Positions 1 through 8,851 of a stretch of DNA of 24,205 nt are shown piece after piece. The notes beneath the pieces were generated by a model that saw only the letters and a program-made list of their open reading frames with translations, ran no database searches and was not told the origin of the DNA. Position numbers and translations under genes: made by a program. Positions within the stretch are counted from its first letter, which is position 1. Each line of letters starts with the position of its first letter. Origin of the DNA: CAZINM01 sp964540605 (GTDB taxonomy: Bacteria > Patescibacteriota > Dojkabacteria > SC72 > JAHDCA01); assembly GCA_964540605.1 (NCBI GenBank), contig CAZINM010000006.1:1-24205 (forward strand). Reading direction: 5' to 3'.

Positions 1-1
1 C

Positions 2-544
2 GATGATCTTATTTTTACACATTATGGATTATCTGGACCTGCGATACTTAGTATATCTAGGGATATTTCAATTAATGCAAATAGATACAAAGTTTCAACT
101 AATAAAATGAGACTAATGATCGATTTCGCTCCAAATATTGATCAGGATTCACTTTATGCTGAAATATCAAAACGGATAGATACCAACAATCGAATGATAT
201 CAAATCAATTTTACGAGATTTGTGCTAAAAGCTTAGTTTTATATATGCTCAGATCAATGGATGTTGATGCTAAAGCAATGAATTTATCTAAGGCTAAGTT
301 GATAGAGTTAGTAAAAAATATTAAACAATACGAATTAAAAATTGATGGTTTACTTGATTGGGATCATGCACAATTTACTGCAGGTGGTGTTGATACAAAA
401 GAAATTGACTCCAAGACAATGTCATCGAAAATTATTCCTGGGTTATATTTTGCAGGTGAAGTTGTTGATATTGATGGTTCAACAGGGGGATACAACTTAC
501 AATGGGCTTGGAGTAGTGGTGCAGTTGCTGGAATGTCTGTCTGA
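2..544 (+). CDS. BaiN/HI0933-family FAD-dependent oxidoreductase, 3' part (5' end outside window)
   Basis: The frame is open from base 2 and ends in TGA at 542-544; the apparent ATG at 107 is internal. The first visible residues read FTHYGLSGPAIL, a hallmark of HI0933/BaiN-type flavoproteins. The end carries the other signature, GEVVDIDGSTGGYNLQWAWS, where the glycine-rich stretch contacts FAD. Family members are Rossmann-fold NAD(P)/FAD oxidoreductases of about 400 residues, so roughly the last 180 residues are present. The substrate is unknown for most of the family; BaiN acts on bile acid intermediates, which should not be carried over to this organism. The gene converges on the U32 gene with a 24-nt gap. 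Family call is firm; specific function is open. Confidence 0.88.
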   Translation, partial: DDLIFTHYGLSGPAILSISRDISINANRYKVSTNKMRLMIDFAPNIDQDSLYAEISKRIDTNNRMISNQFYEICAKSLVLYMLRSMDVDAKAMNLSKAKLIELVKNIKQYELKIDGLLDWDHAQFTAGGVDTKEIDSKTMSSKIIPGLYFAGEVVDIDGSTGGYNLQWAWSSGAVAGMSV

Positions 545-553
545 ACAATCTAT

Positions 554-577
554 TAAGCATAAAAGGCTTTAATTTTT
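554..577 (+). terminator. Weak possible terminator after the flavoprotein gene
   Basis: A short stem, AAGC (555-558) with GCTT (566-569), is followed by a run of six T. The stem is only about 4-6 bp and overlaps the stop codon of the converging U32 gene, so this is a weak call. Confidence 0.28.
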
Positions 578-1849
578 TGCTCTGAAAACATAAACTTCAT
601 CACCTTTTCTTACTGGTTGAGGAACTTTCATTGTAAATTCCATTCCTTGAGAAACATGATCGAATTTCTTCTCATCAAGCATCATATCTTTAGCATTTAA
701 TCTTACTAAGCCAGTTTTACTACCAATAATTAAACACTCCTCACCATTATTCAAAACTTCCTTTGTTGATATTTTGATATGTGCCACCTTTATGTCTGAG
801 AAATATTTAATGACTTTTCCTAATAAGATCCTTTCCATTGTTGATTGATTCCCAGATCCACCAGCCCATTCATCTATATCTCTACCCATGTACAAACCAG
901 AGCTTAGGCCTCTATTAAATACCGTTTTTAATTTACTATTCCAAATTTCAACTTTTTCAGTACTATAAGTACCATCATATATCGAATTTATTGCCTCTTT
1001 ATATGTACTTACAACAGTTTCAACATATTCTGGTGGTCTTCCTCTACCTTCAATTTTTAAAATTGAGACTCCTGCTTTAATGATCTGAGGCATAAGACCT
1101 ATTGTACATAGATCTTTTGGACTCAGTACATAATTATTATCTATGACTAGCTCTTTTCCTGTATCAATATCTGTAACTTTATACGCTCTTCTACATGGTT
1201 GAGCACATGTGCCTTTATTAGCGCTTGTACCGTAACAGAATAGACTCATTCCACATCTGCCGCTAACAGCTACACATAATGCTCCGTGCCCGAATATCTC
1301 AATTTCAACTAATCTACCAGAAGGACCAGTGATCTTTTCTTTTTTAATTTGGTTAATAATATCTGAGACTTGTTCTAAAGAAAGCTCTCTAGCTAAAATG
1401 ATCCTATCTGAATATTTTGCAAAAAATCTTACTGACTCGATATTTGATACAGAAAGTTGAGTAGATATATATGCTGGTATATTTTTCTCATTGGCATAAA
1501 GTAATGCTGAAATATCTGCAACAATAACGGCATCAATACCCGAATCAACAGCAGAATCAATAACCTTTCGCATCGTCTCAAGATCAGAATCATACATCAA
1601 AGTATTAACAGTTAAACAAGTTTCAACCTTGTTTTTCTTACAATATTTAGAAATCTCTGGTAGATCTTCGAAAGTAAAATTTCGTGCAGCTGATGCACGC
1701 ATATTAAAGTTTGCAATACCAAAGTAAACGGAGTCTGCACCTGCTTCTACACCAGCTCTTAATGAATCCCAGCTACCTGCTGGTGAAAGAATTTTTAATT
1801 TCGCTAAAGAATTAGCAGATGTTGAATTAGTTTTTTTTGAATTCGCCAT
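569..1849 (-). CDS. Peptidase U32 family protein (TrhP/RlhA-type RNA hydroxylation family)
   Basis: The N-terminal half is a TIM-barrel-like domain that opens with AGSWDSLRAGVEAGADSVYFG, the usual U32 beginning. The central signature, HGALCVAVSGRCGMS followed by GTCAQPCRRAY, supplies the cysteines that characterised U32 proteins use for an iron-sulfur site. Despite the old name, characterised relatives (TrhP/YegQ, RlhA/YdcP, UbiU/V) are prephenate-dependent hydroxylation factors for tRNA, rRNA or ubiquinone. The length (426 aa) and single U32 module fit the TrhP-like group, which makes 5-hydroxyuridine at the tRNA wobble position; that assignment is inference. The longest frame begins at 1897 and would overlap the upstream pilB stop. 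I prefer the ATG at 1849, which leads straight into the conserved region and leaves a 28-nt gap. Probably co-transcribed with pilB. Confidence 0.85.
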   Translation of the reverse strand: MANSKKTNSTSANSLAKLKILSPAGSWDSLRAGVEAGADSVYFGIANFNMRASAARNFTFEDLPEISKYCKKNKVETCLTVNTLMYDSDLETMRKVIDSAVDSGIDAVIVADISALLYANEKNIPAYISTQLSVSNIESVRFFAKYSDRIILARELSLEQVSDIINQIKKEKITGPSGRLVEIEIFGHGALCVAVSGRCGMSLFCYGTSANKGTCAQPCRRAYKVTDIDTGKELVIDNNYVLSPKDLCTIGLMPQIIKAGVSILKIEGRGRPPEYVETVVSTYKEAINSIYDGTYSTEKVEIWNSKLKTVFNRGLSSGLYMGRDIDEWAGGSGNQSTMERILLGKVIKYFSDIKVAHIKISTKEVLNNGEECLIIGSKTGLVRLNAKDMMLDEKKFDHVSQGMEFTMKVPQPVRKGDEVYVFRAKN

Positions 1850-1877
1850 AATATCTATTATAGCATCATAAATGCCA

Positions 1878-3548
1878 TTATTTCTTCTTTTTATCAATAT
1901 CTAGATCGTAAGGTTGTGCTGCTCTTAATAATTCATCAATAGTTGTTACACCACTCATTACTTTGATCAATCCATCTTCAAAAAGTGTTCCACTTTTTTG
2001 ATCTAGAGCAAGCCTTCTAACATCTTGAGCAGAAGGTGACTCTTGTATAAGATCTTTCATTTGTGGTGTCATATCAATAGTTTCAAAAATTGCAGTTCTT
2101 CCATCATATCCAGTGTTTCCACATTTGTCGCAACCTTTTCCTCTAAAAACTTTAATAGTTTTACTATCAAAAAATCTCTCTGGTTTGTATACTCTGTTAT
2201 TTAAATCTGAAACTTTGATCTCTAACTCTTCCTTACAATAAGGGCATATTTTTCTTAATAGCCTTTGTGACATTATTAACTCTAATGCAGACGCTAGTAG
2301 GAATGGCTCTATACCCATATCTAATAATCTCGGTATAGTTATCGCTGCATCTCCAGCATGGAAAGATGTAAATAGGAGTATACCTGTTAAGGCAGCACTA
2401 ATCGCAGTTTCAGCAGTTTCACCATCTCGTATCTCTCCTAATAGAATTACATCTGGATCCTGTCTAACAATCGCTTTTAAACCAACTGGAAATGTTAAAC
2501 CTATCTCGTTATTGACTTGTATCTGATTTACAGCTGTCATTCTATATTCAACTGGATCTTCTAGAGTAGTGATATTTATTCCATTCTTATTAACTGCTTT
2601 AAGAAGTGCGTATAAAGTTGTGGTTTTTCCTGAACCGGTTGGACCTGCAACAATTACCAATCCGTATGGCTTACTCGCCGCTTGTTCTAATGTATCTTGA
2701 TATTGTGATGTAAGGCCAATTTGTTGTAGGCTAAGGACTTTAACATATGATGCTAGGATCCTTAACACTGCTTTTTGACCTTGTATGGTTGGAACAACTG
2801 ATACTCTAATATCGTAAATTATCCTATCTTTTTCAAATCTCATAGATCCATCTTGTGTTTGCAAATGGATATCAGTTCTAATATTGCTTCTGATCTTCAA
2901 TAGATTTAGAAGATTTGTATATAATGATTCATTCATTCTTCCAGCTTCTCTTAAAACTCCATCTACCCTAAATCTAACAACTACTTCTTCTCCTCTTGGC
3001 TCGAAATGAATGTCTGATGTGTCAAAATTTATCGCATCATTCATTATTGCTTGAAATAGCTGAGGTGTTTCGTGAACTTTCTTTTTTAATAATTCCGATA
3101 ATGTTGTTTCAAGAGGTTTTCTAAATACTTCAAGTGCCTTTGCAATATCTTCGGGAAGTGAGTAGTAAAGTACATGTTTTCTTTTAGGAAAGATCTCATT
3201 CAATGTATTTCTTACATGTGGATCATCTGGTCTATCTGTAGCAACATGAACCTCTTCTTCTGATACTTGCATTAAAATAATATGGAAATTCTCACAATAC
3301 TCTTCGCTTAATTTCTGTATTGTATCTGCATCAGGCGTGTTATCAGTTAGATTTGCATATTGCAAATTTAACGATGCAGCTACAGTTTCTCCGAGTTCTA
3401 TTTTTCTTATCTCACCTTTCTCGACAAGGTAATCTAACAAAGATTTACCACTTTTTTGAATAGAATCTTCGGCTTTTTTTAATTTCCATTTATTAATGAT
3501 CTTTTTTTCAATTAGTATCGTTTTTATTATTTCATCTGCTTCAAGCAT
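1878..3548 (-). CDS. pilB: Type IV pilus / type II secretion assembly ATPase (PilB/GspE family)
   Basis: This is a cytoplasmic hexameric ATPase that would power pilin polymerisation. An N-terminal MshEN-like region (about 1-140) is followed by the core: DTSDIHFEP near 176-184, Walker A GPTGSGKTT (302-310), Asp box LEDPVEY (329-335), Walker B LLGEIRDGE (369-377), and a His box around H397. The His box reads FTSFHAGDA instead of the common STLHTNDA. Two CxxC pairs (CPYC 435-438 and CDKC 473-476) form the zinc-binding motif typical of PilB/GspE. Length (556 aa) is normal. The protein ends in a lysine run. No pilin, PilC or PilT gene is in the window, so the rest of the machine lies elsewhere. 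It sits 102 nt downstream of the glycosyltransferase gene. Confidence 0.93.
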   Translation of the reverse strand: MLEADEIIKTILIEKKIINKWKLKKAEDSIQKSGKSLLDYLVEKGEIRKIELGETVAASLNLQYANLTDNTPDADTIQKLSEEYCENFHIILMQVSEEEVHVATDRPDDPHVRNTLNEIFPKRKHVLYYSLPEDIAKALEVFRKPLETTLSELLKKKVHETPQLFQAIMNDAINFDTSDIHFEPRGEEVVVRFRVDGVLREAGRMNESLYTNLLNLLKIRSNIRTDIHLQTQDGSMRFEKDRIIYDIRVSVVPTIQGQKAVLRILASYVKVLSLQQIGLTSQYQDTLEQAASKPYGLVIVAGPTGSGKTTTLYALLKAVNKNGINITTLEDPVEYRMTAVNQIQVNNEIGLTFPVGLKAIVRQDPDVILLGEIRDGETAETAISAALTGILLFTSFHAGDAAITIPRLLDMGIEPFLLASALELIMSQRLLRKICPYCKEELEIKVSDLNNRVYKPERFFDSKTIKVFRGKGCDKCGNTGYDGRTAIFETIDMTPQMKDLIQESPSAQDVRRLALDQKSGTLFEDGLIKVMSGVTTIDELLRAAQPYDLDIDKKKK

Positions 3549-3577
3549 CTTTGTTTAATAGAAAGTTAACTAATATT

Positions 3578-3586
3578 AAATTATCA
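3578..3586 (-). promoter_or_regulatory. Candidate extended -10 promoter for pilB
   Basis: On the minus strand the sequence reads TGA-TAATTT, an extended -10, ending 29 nt before the pilB ATG. No convincing -35 is seen. The spacing is close to, but not exactly, the 27 nt found at seven other genes here. Confidence 0.35.
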
Positions 3587-3650
3587 TAGGTTTGTAATGA
3601 TATAAAGATACTTGAGTTTGAAGTTATGAAAATATTCTTACTGTTAGAAT

Positions 3651-5084
3651 TTATGGTCTATTATTTCTGCGTTCTTTTACGGCACTTTTGATCTTTTTAG
3701 TAGATCTATTTATTGAAGTAGCGAGATTGAAAATTGTTAGAGCAGACAAAGCTATACCAGCCAATACAGATAGTGTTACCATGCGATTTTTTTTATCTTG
3801 CACTAATGGATCGTTATCATCTTTAGCACCATCTTCAATTCTTAATTTTGACATTATTCTTTCTAACCCACTTTCAGTAACATGATGCTTATAATTTTTA
3901 ACAATATCCTTATATATTTCTTCTGTCTTTGTAACTGTGTTTCTCCAACTTAAGTGATTTACAGATTTAATAGCTTCTTCTGAAAAAGAAGTATATTTTG
4001 CAGATTCTATTGTTAATAATTTGTCTATAAGTAAAGCGAAATCTTTCGGAGAAGTATTTATTCTTGTTAAATAACCATTTCTGTCACTTTTTATTAATTC
4101 TGTTGTAGTTTCATTCTCAAGAGCTAATATTGGCAATCCAGACGCTAAGGCTTCGATTATAACTAAACTTTGTACTTCCATTTTAGAAGAAGAGATTAAA
4201 AAGTGTGATTCTTTATATTTATTTAAAAGCAATTCATGATCCATATGACCAGGTAGGATCACTTTTATATTTGGTTTGATCTTTTCTAATTCATTAGATG
4301 TTTTATTTAAAAGTTTTAAATACTGCTTATCTATTTGTGAACCTGGTAAGAACAACTCAATTTTACGATCAGATCTAATATATTTTAGTGACTCTATGAT
4401 GTAATTTTGATTTTTTCTTGAACTTAGGTGGCCTGGGAAGATTATTCTTAATGTCTCTCTTTCTTTAGGTGGTTTCCTCTCAAGGAAATATGCTTTTTCT
4501 AGATATGTACCATTCGGTATTGTGTCATATCTCATCTTTTTATTCTTCATGTATCCTTGAAAGTCTTTTTTAGCACTTTCATTTAGAGTTATTATACTTG
4601 CACAACCTGAATAAAAGGATCGTGTATAAGTTTCGTAGGGGATATTGACTAAGGCTGAAATTATTCTTATATACCTAATATCTGGAATAAAACTTGTACT
4701 TTGTGAAGGTAAAACATGGGAAGTGTAAACAAAAGGAACTTTTTCTTTTAATGCCCAACTCTGACATATATAACAAGTAGGATCAAAAGAGTGACCATGA
4801 ATTATATCCGGTTGAATTTCATCTAAGAATTTAAAAACTCTTGAAATATTTCTTAATGAGGTTTTAAAAAAGTAAAATTTTAGATCAATTTCATCTGCGG
4901 GAAATGAAAATGTCATTAATTTTTTTGATATATGATCTCTTTCAAGTTTGAACTCCTTACCTGCTTTAATGATCCAGACCTCATTATCTGTATATTCTGC
5001 GAAAGATCTGGCCAATTCCCAAGGAACTCTAGAATCGCCTCCAACAGAAATATCAGGATAATTTGTAAGAAAAACTATTTTCAT
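3651..5084 (-). CDS. GT4-family glycosyltransferase with C-terminal membrane anchor
   Basis: A two-Rossmann (GT-B) glycosyltransferase. The start MKIVFLTNYP with GGDSRV is the N-terminal acceptor-side domain. FPGHLSSRKNQ (216-226) and the EX7E motif, E303 to E311 in KMEVQSLVIIEALASG, form the sugar-nucleotide site of GT4 retaining enzymes. After the catalytic domain (to about residue 400) comes a polar linker, then a hydrophobic helix at about 435-456 and a basic tail (KKIKSAVKERRNNRP). Most GT4 enzymes attach peripherally, so a C-terminal transmembrane anchor is unusual. The enzyme would face the cytoplasm and transfer sugar to a lipid-linked or envelope acceptor; the substrate cannot be told. 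It is the first gene of the leftward run toward pilB and U32 and diverges from the LiaF-like pair. Confidence 0.85.
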   Translation of the reverse strand: MKIVFLTNYPDISVGGDSRVPWELARSFAEYTDNEVWIIKAGKEFKLERDHISKKLMTFSFPADEIDLKFYFFKTSLRNISRVFKFLDEIQPDIIHGHSFDPTCYICQSWALKEKVPFVYTSHVLPSQSTSFIPDIRYIRIISALVNIPYETYTRSFYSGCASIITLNESAKKDFQGYMKNKKMRYDTIPNGTYLEKAYFLERKPPKERETLRIIFPGHLSSRKNQNYIIESLKYIRSDRKIELFLPGSQIDKQYLKLLNKTSNELEKIKPNIKVILPGHMDHELLLNKYKESHFLISSSKMEVQSLVIIEALASGLPILALENETTTELIKSDRNGYLTRINTSPKDFALLIDKLLTIESAKYTSFSEEAIKSVNHLSWRNTVTKTEEIYKDIVKNYKHHVTESGLERIMSKLRIEDGAKDDNDPLVQDKKNRMVTLSVLAGIALSALTIFNLATSINRSTKKIKSAVKERRNNRP

Positions 5085-5160
5085 ATTTTGTTATTGATAT
5101 CATCATAGATATTCAAAGTCAAACTATGTTGTTTGAATTCCACATGTTGCGAAAAAGTTA

Positions 5161-5166
5161 TATAAT
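5161..5166 (+). promoter_or_regulatory. -10 element TATAAT directly before the start codon (leaderless promoter)
   Basis: A perfect TATAAT lies only 5 nt before the ATG at 5172. Transcription would begin at or within a base or two of the start codon, giving a leaderless mRNA. No good -35 is seen at 17 nt; TTGAAT lies at 5133-5138 but with a 22-nt spacer. Confidence 0.6.
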
Positions 5167-5171
5167 TGAGT

Positions 5172-6233
5172 ATGGAAAAAACAGAAATAAATGAAAAAGA
5201 AGTATTTTCCCATAATAGAAAGAAAGATGATGATTATTCATGGGGATCCTTTTTAATGTTTGTGGGTGTTGTCCTGTTATTTAATTCTCTGAATATATTG
5301 CCATGGAATGTATGGGAGTATATTTTTAGATTTTGGCCTGTTTTTATAATAATTGGTGGACTAAGTATCATTTTTGAGGCCAGTAAATACTTTAAATGGG
5401 TATTAGGGATATTATCCCTCGCTATATATGCACTTATATTAGTGATAGTACTTAATAAATATAATAATTCAGTATGGAATGATAGTAAATTTCAACTTCC
5501 AGAATGGTTAGTTAAAATCGAGAGAAGTTTTGAAAATCAAAATAATACCGATTATAAAGAATCAAATTACACATTATCAGAACAGTTCATTAAACATACT
5601 AATTATGACATTAGTATTGATATAGGTGCTTCTGAATTCACTTTTACAGATGATAAAAATGTTGATAGGTTTGCATTAAACTCAAAATATTTTGAAGATT
5701 GGGGTAAACCCATACTACTTCTAGAAGAAAATGATGAACTATTAACAATTGATTTTAGTCAAGAAAATAAAGAATATTTCACATTTTTTATACCTACAAG
5801 AGCTCCAGAATACGAATTTATTCTAGGTAGTAATCTTTTAATTACAAATTTTGATATTGATCTAGGAGCTGGAACTGGTGAAATAGACCTTGATGATACA
5901 GACATTGATACCTTTAATGTAAATATTGGTGCGGGTAGTTTGTCAGCTAAACTTAAAAATATTCAAAATGAAAGTAAGTATACAATTCGTGTAGGTGCAG
6001 GAGAAAGTAGCTTTGATATTGAAGATGATGTTAATTATGTACTTAAATACAAAATTGGACTTGGAAGTCTTACAGTAAATGGAGAAGAGTTGTCGAATAT
6101 TGCAGGTGATGGTTCATATGAGTTTAATAAAGGTCGTTCTAATAAAACAATTTACTTTGATATTGAAGTTGGGGTTGGTTCTTTTGAATTGAATACAAAT
6201 AAATTTAGTTCCATTGATAATGATCAACGGTAG
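5172..6233 (+). CDS. LiaI/LiaF-like membrane protein with beta-solenoid-like (toastrack) C-terminal domain
   Basis: After a charged N-terminus, the first ~110 residues hold three to four hydrophobic helices with the pattern SWGSFLMFVGVVLLFNSL...FWPVFIIIGG seen in LiaI-LiaF-like transmembrane regions (DUF5668-like). A linker leads to a repetitive beta-rich domain with recurring D-I-G-A and G-A-G-x-G phrases (DISIDIGASEF, DIDLGAGTGEIDL, NIGAGSL, RVGAGES, EVGVGSFEL), like DUF4097/LiaF-C sheets. In Firmicutes such proteins sense or inhibit envelope-stress signalling; a similar role here is inference. The frame can be extended to a TTG at 5166, but the ATG at 5172 next to TATAAT is the better start. 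The gene overlaps the next by 14 nt, so the two are translationally coupled. Confidence 0.72.
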   Translation: MEKTEINEKEVFSHNRKKDDDYSWGSFLMFVGVVLLFNSLNILPWNVWEYIFRFWPVFIIIGGLSIIFEASKYFKWVLGILSLAIYALILVIVLNKYNNSVWNDSKFQLPEWLVKIERSFENQNNTDYKESNYTLSEQFIKHTNYDISIDIGASEFTFTDDKNVDRFALNSKYFEDWGKPILLLEENDELLTIDFSQENKEYFTFFIPTRAPEYEFILGSNLLITNFDIDLGAGTGEIDLDDTDIDTFNVNIGAGSLSAKLKNIQNESKYTIRVGAGESSFDIEDDVNYVLKYKIGLGSLTVNGEELSNIAGDGSYEFNKGRSNKTIYFDIEVGVGSFELNTNKFSSIDNDQR

Positions 6234-6891
6234 ACACTTTTTTGGTATTATTCTTTTATTGATCGGTTTGTCAGGATTATTTAGTATTTTAGGTATTAGT
6301 GCTTATTGGGATCAGTTATGGCCTGTTATCCTTATTTTCTTTGGGATTTATTTATTTTTGAATAAAAAGAGATCTTTCGGTATCTTTATAATACTTGCAG
6401 GTGTCTTATTCTTTGTCGCTGAACTCTTAAACACCAATGCTTTTAGATTATTCTTCCCAATTCTATTTATATATCTTGGAGCTTCGATATTTGGTATCGC
6501 ACCAAAACTTGGATCTGATAAGGATAAAACTAGTAAAAATTCCAATACATATAGTAAAGATAAGATCGATGATTTCGTGATCTTTGGCGGAAATGAAAGA
6601 AATATTAAATCTACAGATTTCAAAGGTGGTGAAATAGTATCAATATTTGGTGCTACAAAAGTCTATTTAACTGATTGTAAGATCTCTAAGGACGGTGGGA
6701 CATTAGATATAAGTGCAATTTTTGGCGGTGCTGAGATAATCATTCCTAAAGATATGAGTGTTATTGTTAAAGGAACTGGAGTATTTGGTGGATGGGAAGA
6801 TAAAACTGTTGCATCTAAAGTGAAAAGTAACGAAGGAACTTTAACGATCAGTGGTGAAGCAGTATTTGGAGCAGTAACAATAAGACATTAA
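6220..6891 (+). CDS. LiaF-like cell-wall stress response membrane protein
   Basis: Three to four N-terminal transmembrane helices (FFGIILLLIGLSGLFSIL, DQLWPVILIFFGIYLFL, FGIFIILAGVLFFVAELL and a fourth) are followed by a polar linker of about 25 residues. The C-terminal domain then repeats the phrase IFGG or IFGA four times (FVIFGGNE, SIFGATK, AIFGGAEI, GVFGGWEDK), the typical LiaF C-terminal (DUF2154, cell-wall-active antibiotic response) pattern. The ATG at 6220 is chosen; a TTG at 6214 is in frame but unnecessary. The start lies inside the end of the preceding LiaF-like gene. No LiaRS-type kinase and regulator pair adjoins; the orphan kinase at 18.5 kb is the only kinase in the window. The gene converges on typA with a 6-nt gap. 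Confidence 0.82.
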   Translation: MINGRHFFGIILLLIGLSGLFSILGISAYWDQLWPVILIFFGIYLFLNKKRSFGIFIILAGVLFFVAELLNTNAFRLFFPILFIYLGASIFGIAPKLGSDKDKTSKNSNTYSKDKIDDFVIFGGNERNIKSTDFKGGEIVSIFGATKVYLTDCKISKDGGTLDISAIFGGAEIIIPKDMSVIVKGTGVFGGWEDKTVASKVKSNEGTLTISGEAVFGAVTIRH

Positions 6892-6897
6892 AGATTA

Positions 6898-8742
6898 TTA
6901 TTTACTCGCTTTCTTCTTTCGTTTAAGTGCATTGTACTCTTCCAATTTATTGAGAAATACTTTTCTCAATCTTAAACTTTTAGGAGTAACTTCCAAGATC
7001 TCATCATCTCTTAATAGAACTAGTGCATATTCAAGGTTTAATTGAATAGGTGTGTTCAATAAGATATCTGTAACAACACCAGTTGCTTTTCTTACATTAG
7101 ATTTCTCTCTTGCTTTAAGTGGATTTACATTAATATCACTATCATATTTATTTAAACCAATTATCATACCTTCGTATACATCAGTTGATGGTTCAATTAA
7201 TAGATCTCCTCTATCTTGAATCGTGTTTAAAGCGTAAGCTAAAGCTTTACCAGTTTCAGTTGATACTAATCGTCCTTTTTGTGGTCTCTCTTCAATCTCT
7301 GAGATCGGTTGATATTCCAGAAAAGAGTTATTCATTATTAGATTTCCTTTAGTGGAGGTTAATAATATCCTTCTTAATCCAACTAAATTCCTTGCAGTTA
7401 TTTTATAAAAGACCTTGTAAATATTCTCATCTTTAACAATATCTATTAATTGAGCTTTTCTTTCATTAACTTCTTGAGAAACCTCTGCAAAATACTCTTC
7501 TGGGAATTCTAAATAAAGCTCTTCAATTGGTTCATTATCAACACCATTTATATTTTTTACAATTACTTCAGGTTTTCGTAATTGGAACTCATAACCTTCT
7601 CTTCTCATTTTTTCTATTAGAATTGCAAGATGTAATTCACCCCTTCCTGAAACATAATATGAGCCATCATTTGATCTTTCAATTGTTAAACTAACATTTG
7701 TTTTAGATTCCTGTTCTAATCTGGCTTGTAACTGTTTTAGATTTGGGAATTGACCTTCTTTTCCTAAAAATGGAGAAGTGTTCGCTTCGAATTTTATCTT
7801 CAGAGATGGAGGTGAGATCTTTATTGATGGCAATGAAGCTATATTTTCAGGGTCGCATAATGTATCTCCAATTGAGACATCTTCAAATCCTCCTATTGCT
7901 ATGATCTCTCCTACTGATGCACTTTCAATTGATTTATAAGATAGAACATCTTTAATATAGATCTGTTTTACATAACCTTTTGCCTTTATTTCACCATCTG
8001 GGTTAGCAGAAGCAAGTTTCTGACCTAAAGAAACTGATCCTGATGTAATCTTACCGATTATATATTGACCTTGATGTTCGTTATAATCCAATGATGAGAT
8101 CTGCATTTGGAAAGGAGCATTATCATCACCTTTGGGTGCTGGGATCTCGGAGATGATAGCATCTAATAAAGGCCTTGTATCACCAGCCTCATTAAGATCT
8201 TGAGGCATTTCGGAAAATACTTTTCCTTCCCGACCAATAGCATAATAAGTTTTAAATTCAAGTTGTGCAGAATCTGTAGCTAACTCTAAAAAAAGATCTT
8301 GTGTTTTATTTAAAGTCTTATTGATATTTGCTAACTTCTTATCAATTTTGTTAATTAATACAATAGGTTTCAGATTTAGTTCTAAGGCTTTTTTTAATAC
8401 AAATCGAGTTTGAGGCATTACACCTTCTTGTGCATCAACAAGTAATATGCAACCTTCCGCCATATTCAATGTTCTTTCAACTTCACCACCAAAATCTGCG
8501 TGACCAGGTGTATCAATAATGTTTATCTTATGATCTTTATATATTAATGAGGTGTTCTTTGCTTGGATAGTAATACCTTTTTCTCGTTCTAGATCGTTAA
8601 AATCTAAGATCTGAGTTAATTTCATCTCCTCTTGATTTTCACGAAAGTTGTGACATTGCTTAATAAATGCGTCTATAAGAGTTGTTTTTCCATGATCTAC
8701 ATGCGCAATGATTGCTACATTTCTAATAAGTTCTTTTTTCAT
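6898..8742 (-). CDS. typA: Translational GTPase TypA/BipA
   Basis: A ribosome-binding GTPase related to EF-G and LepA, linked in other bacteria to 50S assembly and stress or cold growth. The G domain has AHVDHGKT (13-20, G1), GITIQ (56-60, G2), DTPGH (77-81, G3) followed by ADFGGEVER, and NKID (131-134, G4). Domain II and the TypA-specific C-terminal region follow, with GRGELHLAILIEKMRREGYE and the family ending ALVLLRDDEILEVTP, KSLRLRK. The length of 614 aa is normal for full-length TypA. A lysine-rich tail closes the protein. It is a single-gene unit with its own extended -10 promoter 27 nt upstream and no Shine-Dalgarno. Confidence 0.96.
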   Translation of the reverse strand: MKKELIRNVAIIAHVDHGKTTLIDAFIKQCHNFRENQEEMKLTQILDFNDLEREKGITIQAKNTSLIYKDHKINIIDTPGHADFGGEVERTLNMAEGCILLVDAQEGVMPQTRFVLKKALELNLKPIVLINKIDKKLANINKTLNKTQDLFLELATDSAQLEFKTYYAIGREGKVFSEMPQDLNEAGDTRPLLDAIISEIPAPKGDDNAPFQMQISSLDYNEHQGQYIIGKITSGSVSLGQKLASANPDGEIKAKGYVKQIYIKDVLSYKSIESASVGEIIAIGGFEDVSIGDTLCDPENIASLPSIKISPPSLKIKFEANTSPFLGKEGQFPNLKQLQARLEQESKTNVSLTIERSNDGSYYVSGRGELHLAILIEKMRREGYEFQLRKPEVIVKNINGVDNEPIEELYLEFPEEYFAEVSQEVNERKAQLIDIVKDENIYKVFYKITARNLVGLRRILLTSTKGNLIMNNSFLEYQPISEIEERPQKGRLVSTETGKALAYALNTIQDRGDLLIEPSTDVYEGMIIGLNKYDSDINVNPLKAREKSNVRKATGVVTDILLNTPIQLNLEYALVLLRDDEILEVTPKSLRLRKVFLNKLEEYNALKRKKKASK

Positions 8743-8769
8743 ATATGTGTAAACTAAAAATGACCAGTG

Positions 8770-8778
8770 ATTATAGCA
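8770..8778 (-). promoter_or_regulatory. Extended -10 promoter for typA (TGC-TATAAT)
   Basis: On the minus strand TGC precedes a perfect TATAAT (8775 down to 8770). The hexamer ends exactly 27 nt before the typA ATG, giving an expected leader of about 20 nt. No clear -35 is present, as is common when the TGn extension is used. Confidence 0.72.
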
Positions 8779-8815
8779 ACTTTATGATAAAAATACTTAA
8801 ATTCTAATGAATATT

Positions 8816-8824
8816 TGATAAAAT
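8816..8824 (+). promoter_or_regulatory. Extended -10 promoter for the DUF3592 gene (TGA-TAAAAT)
   Basis: TGA at 8816-8818 precedes TAAAAT (8819-8824), which ends exactly 27 nt before the ATG at 8852. It is divergent from the typA promoter; the two -10 elements lie about 40 nt apart. Confidence 0.65.
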
Positions 8825-8851
8825 CAATTATTAAATTAAATAATTAGTAAT

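Noticed and set aside
3688..3885. 65-codon plus-strand frame antisense to the glycosyltransferase 3' end
   Set aside because: It is a shadow of the strongly supported minus-strand gene and has no recognisable features. The same applies to frames at 342-572, 6348-6623, 9417-9647, 9846-10127, 10152-10400 and 23610-23858.
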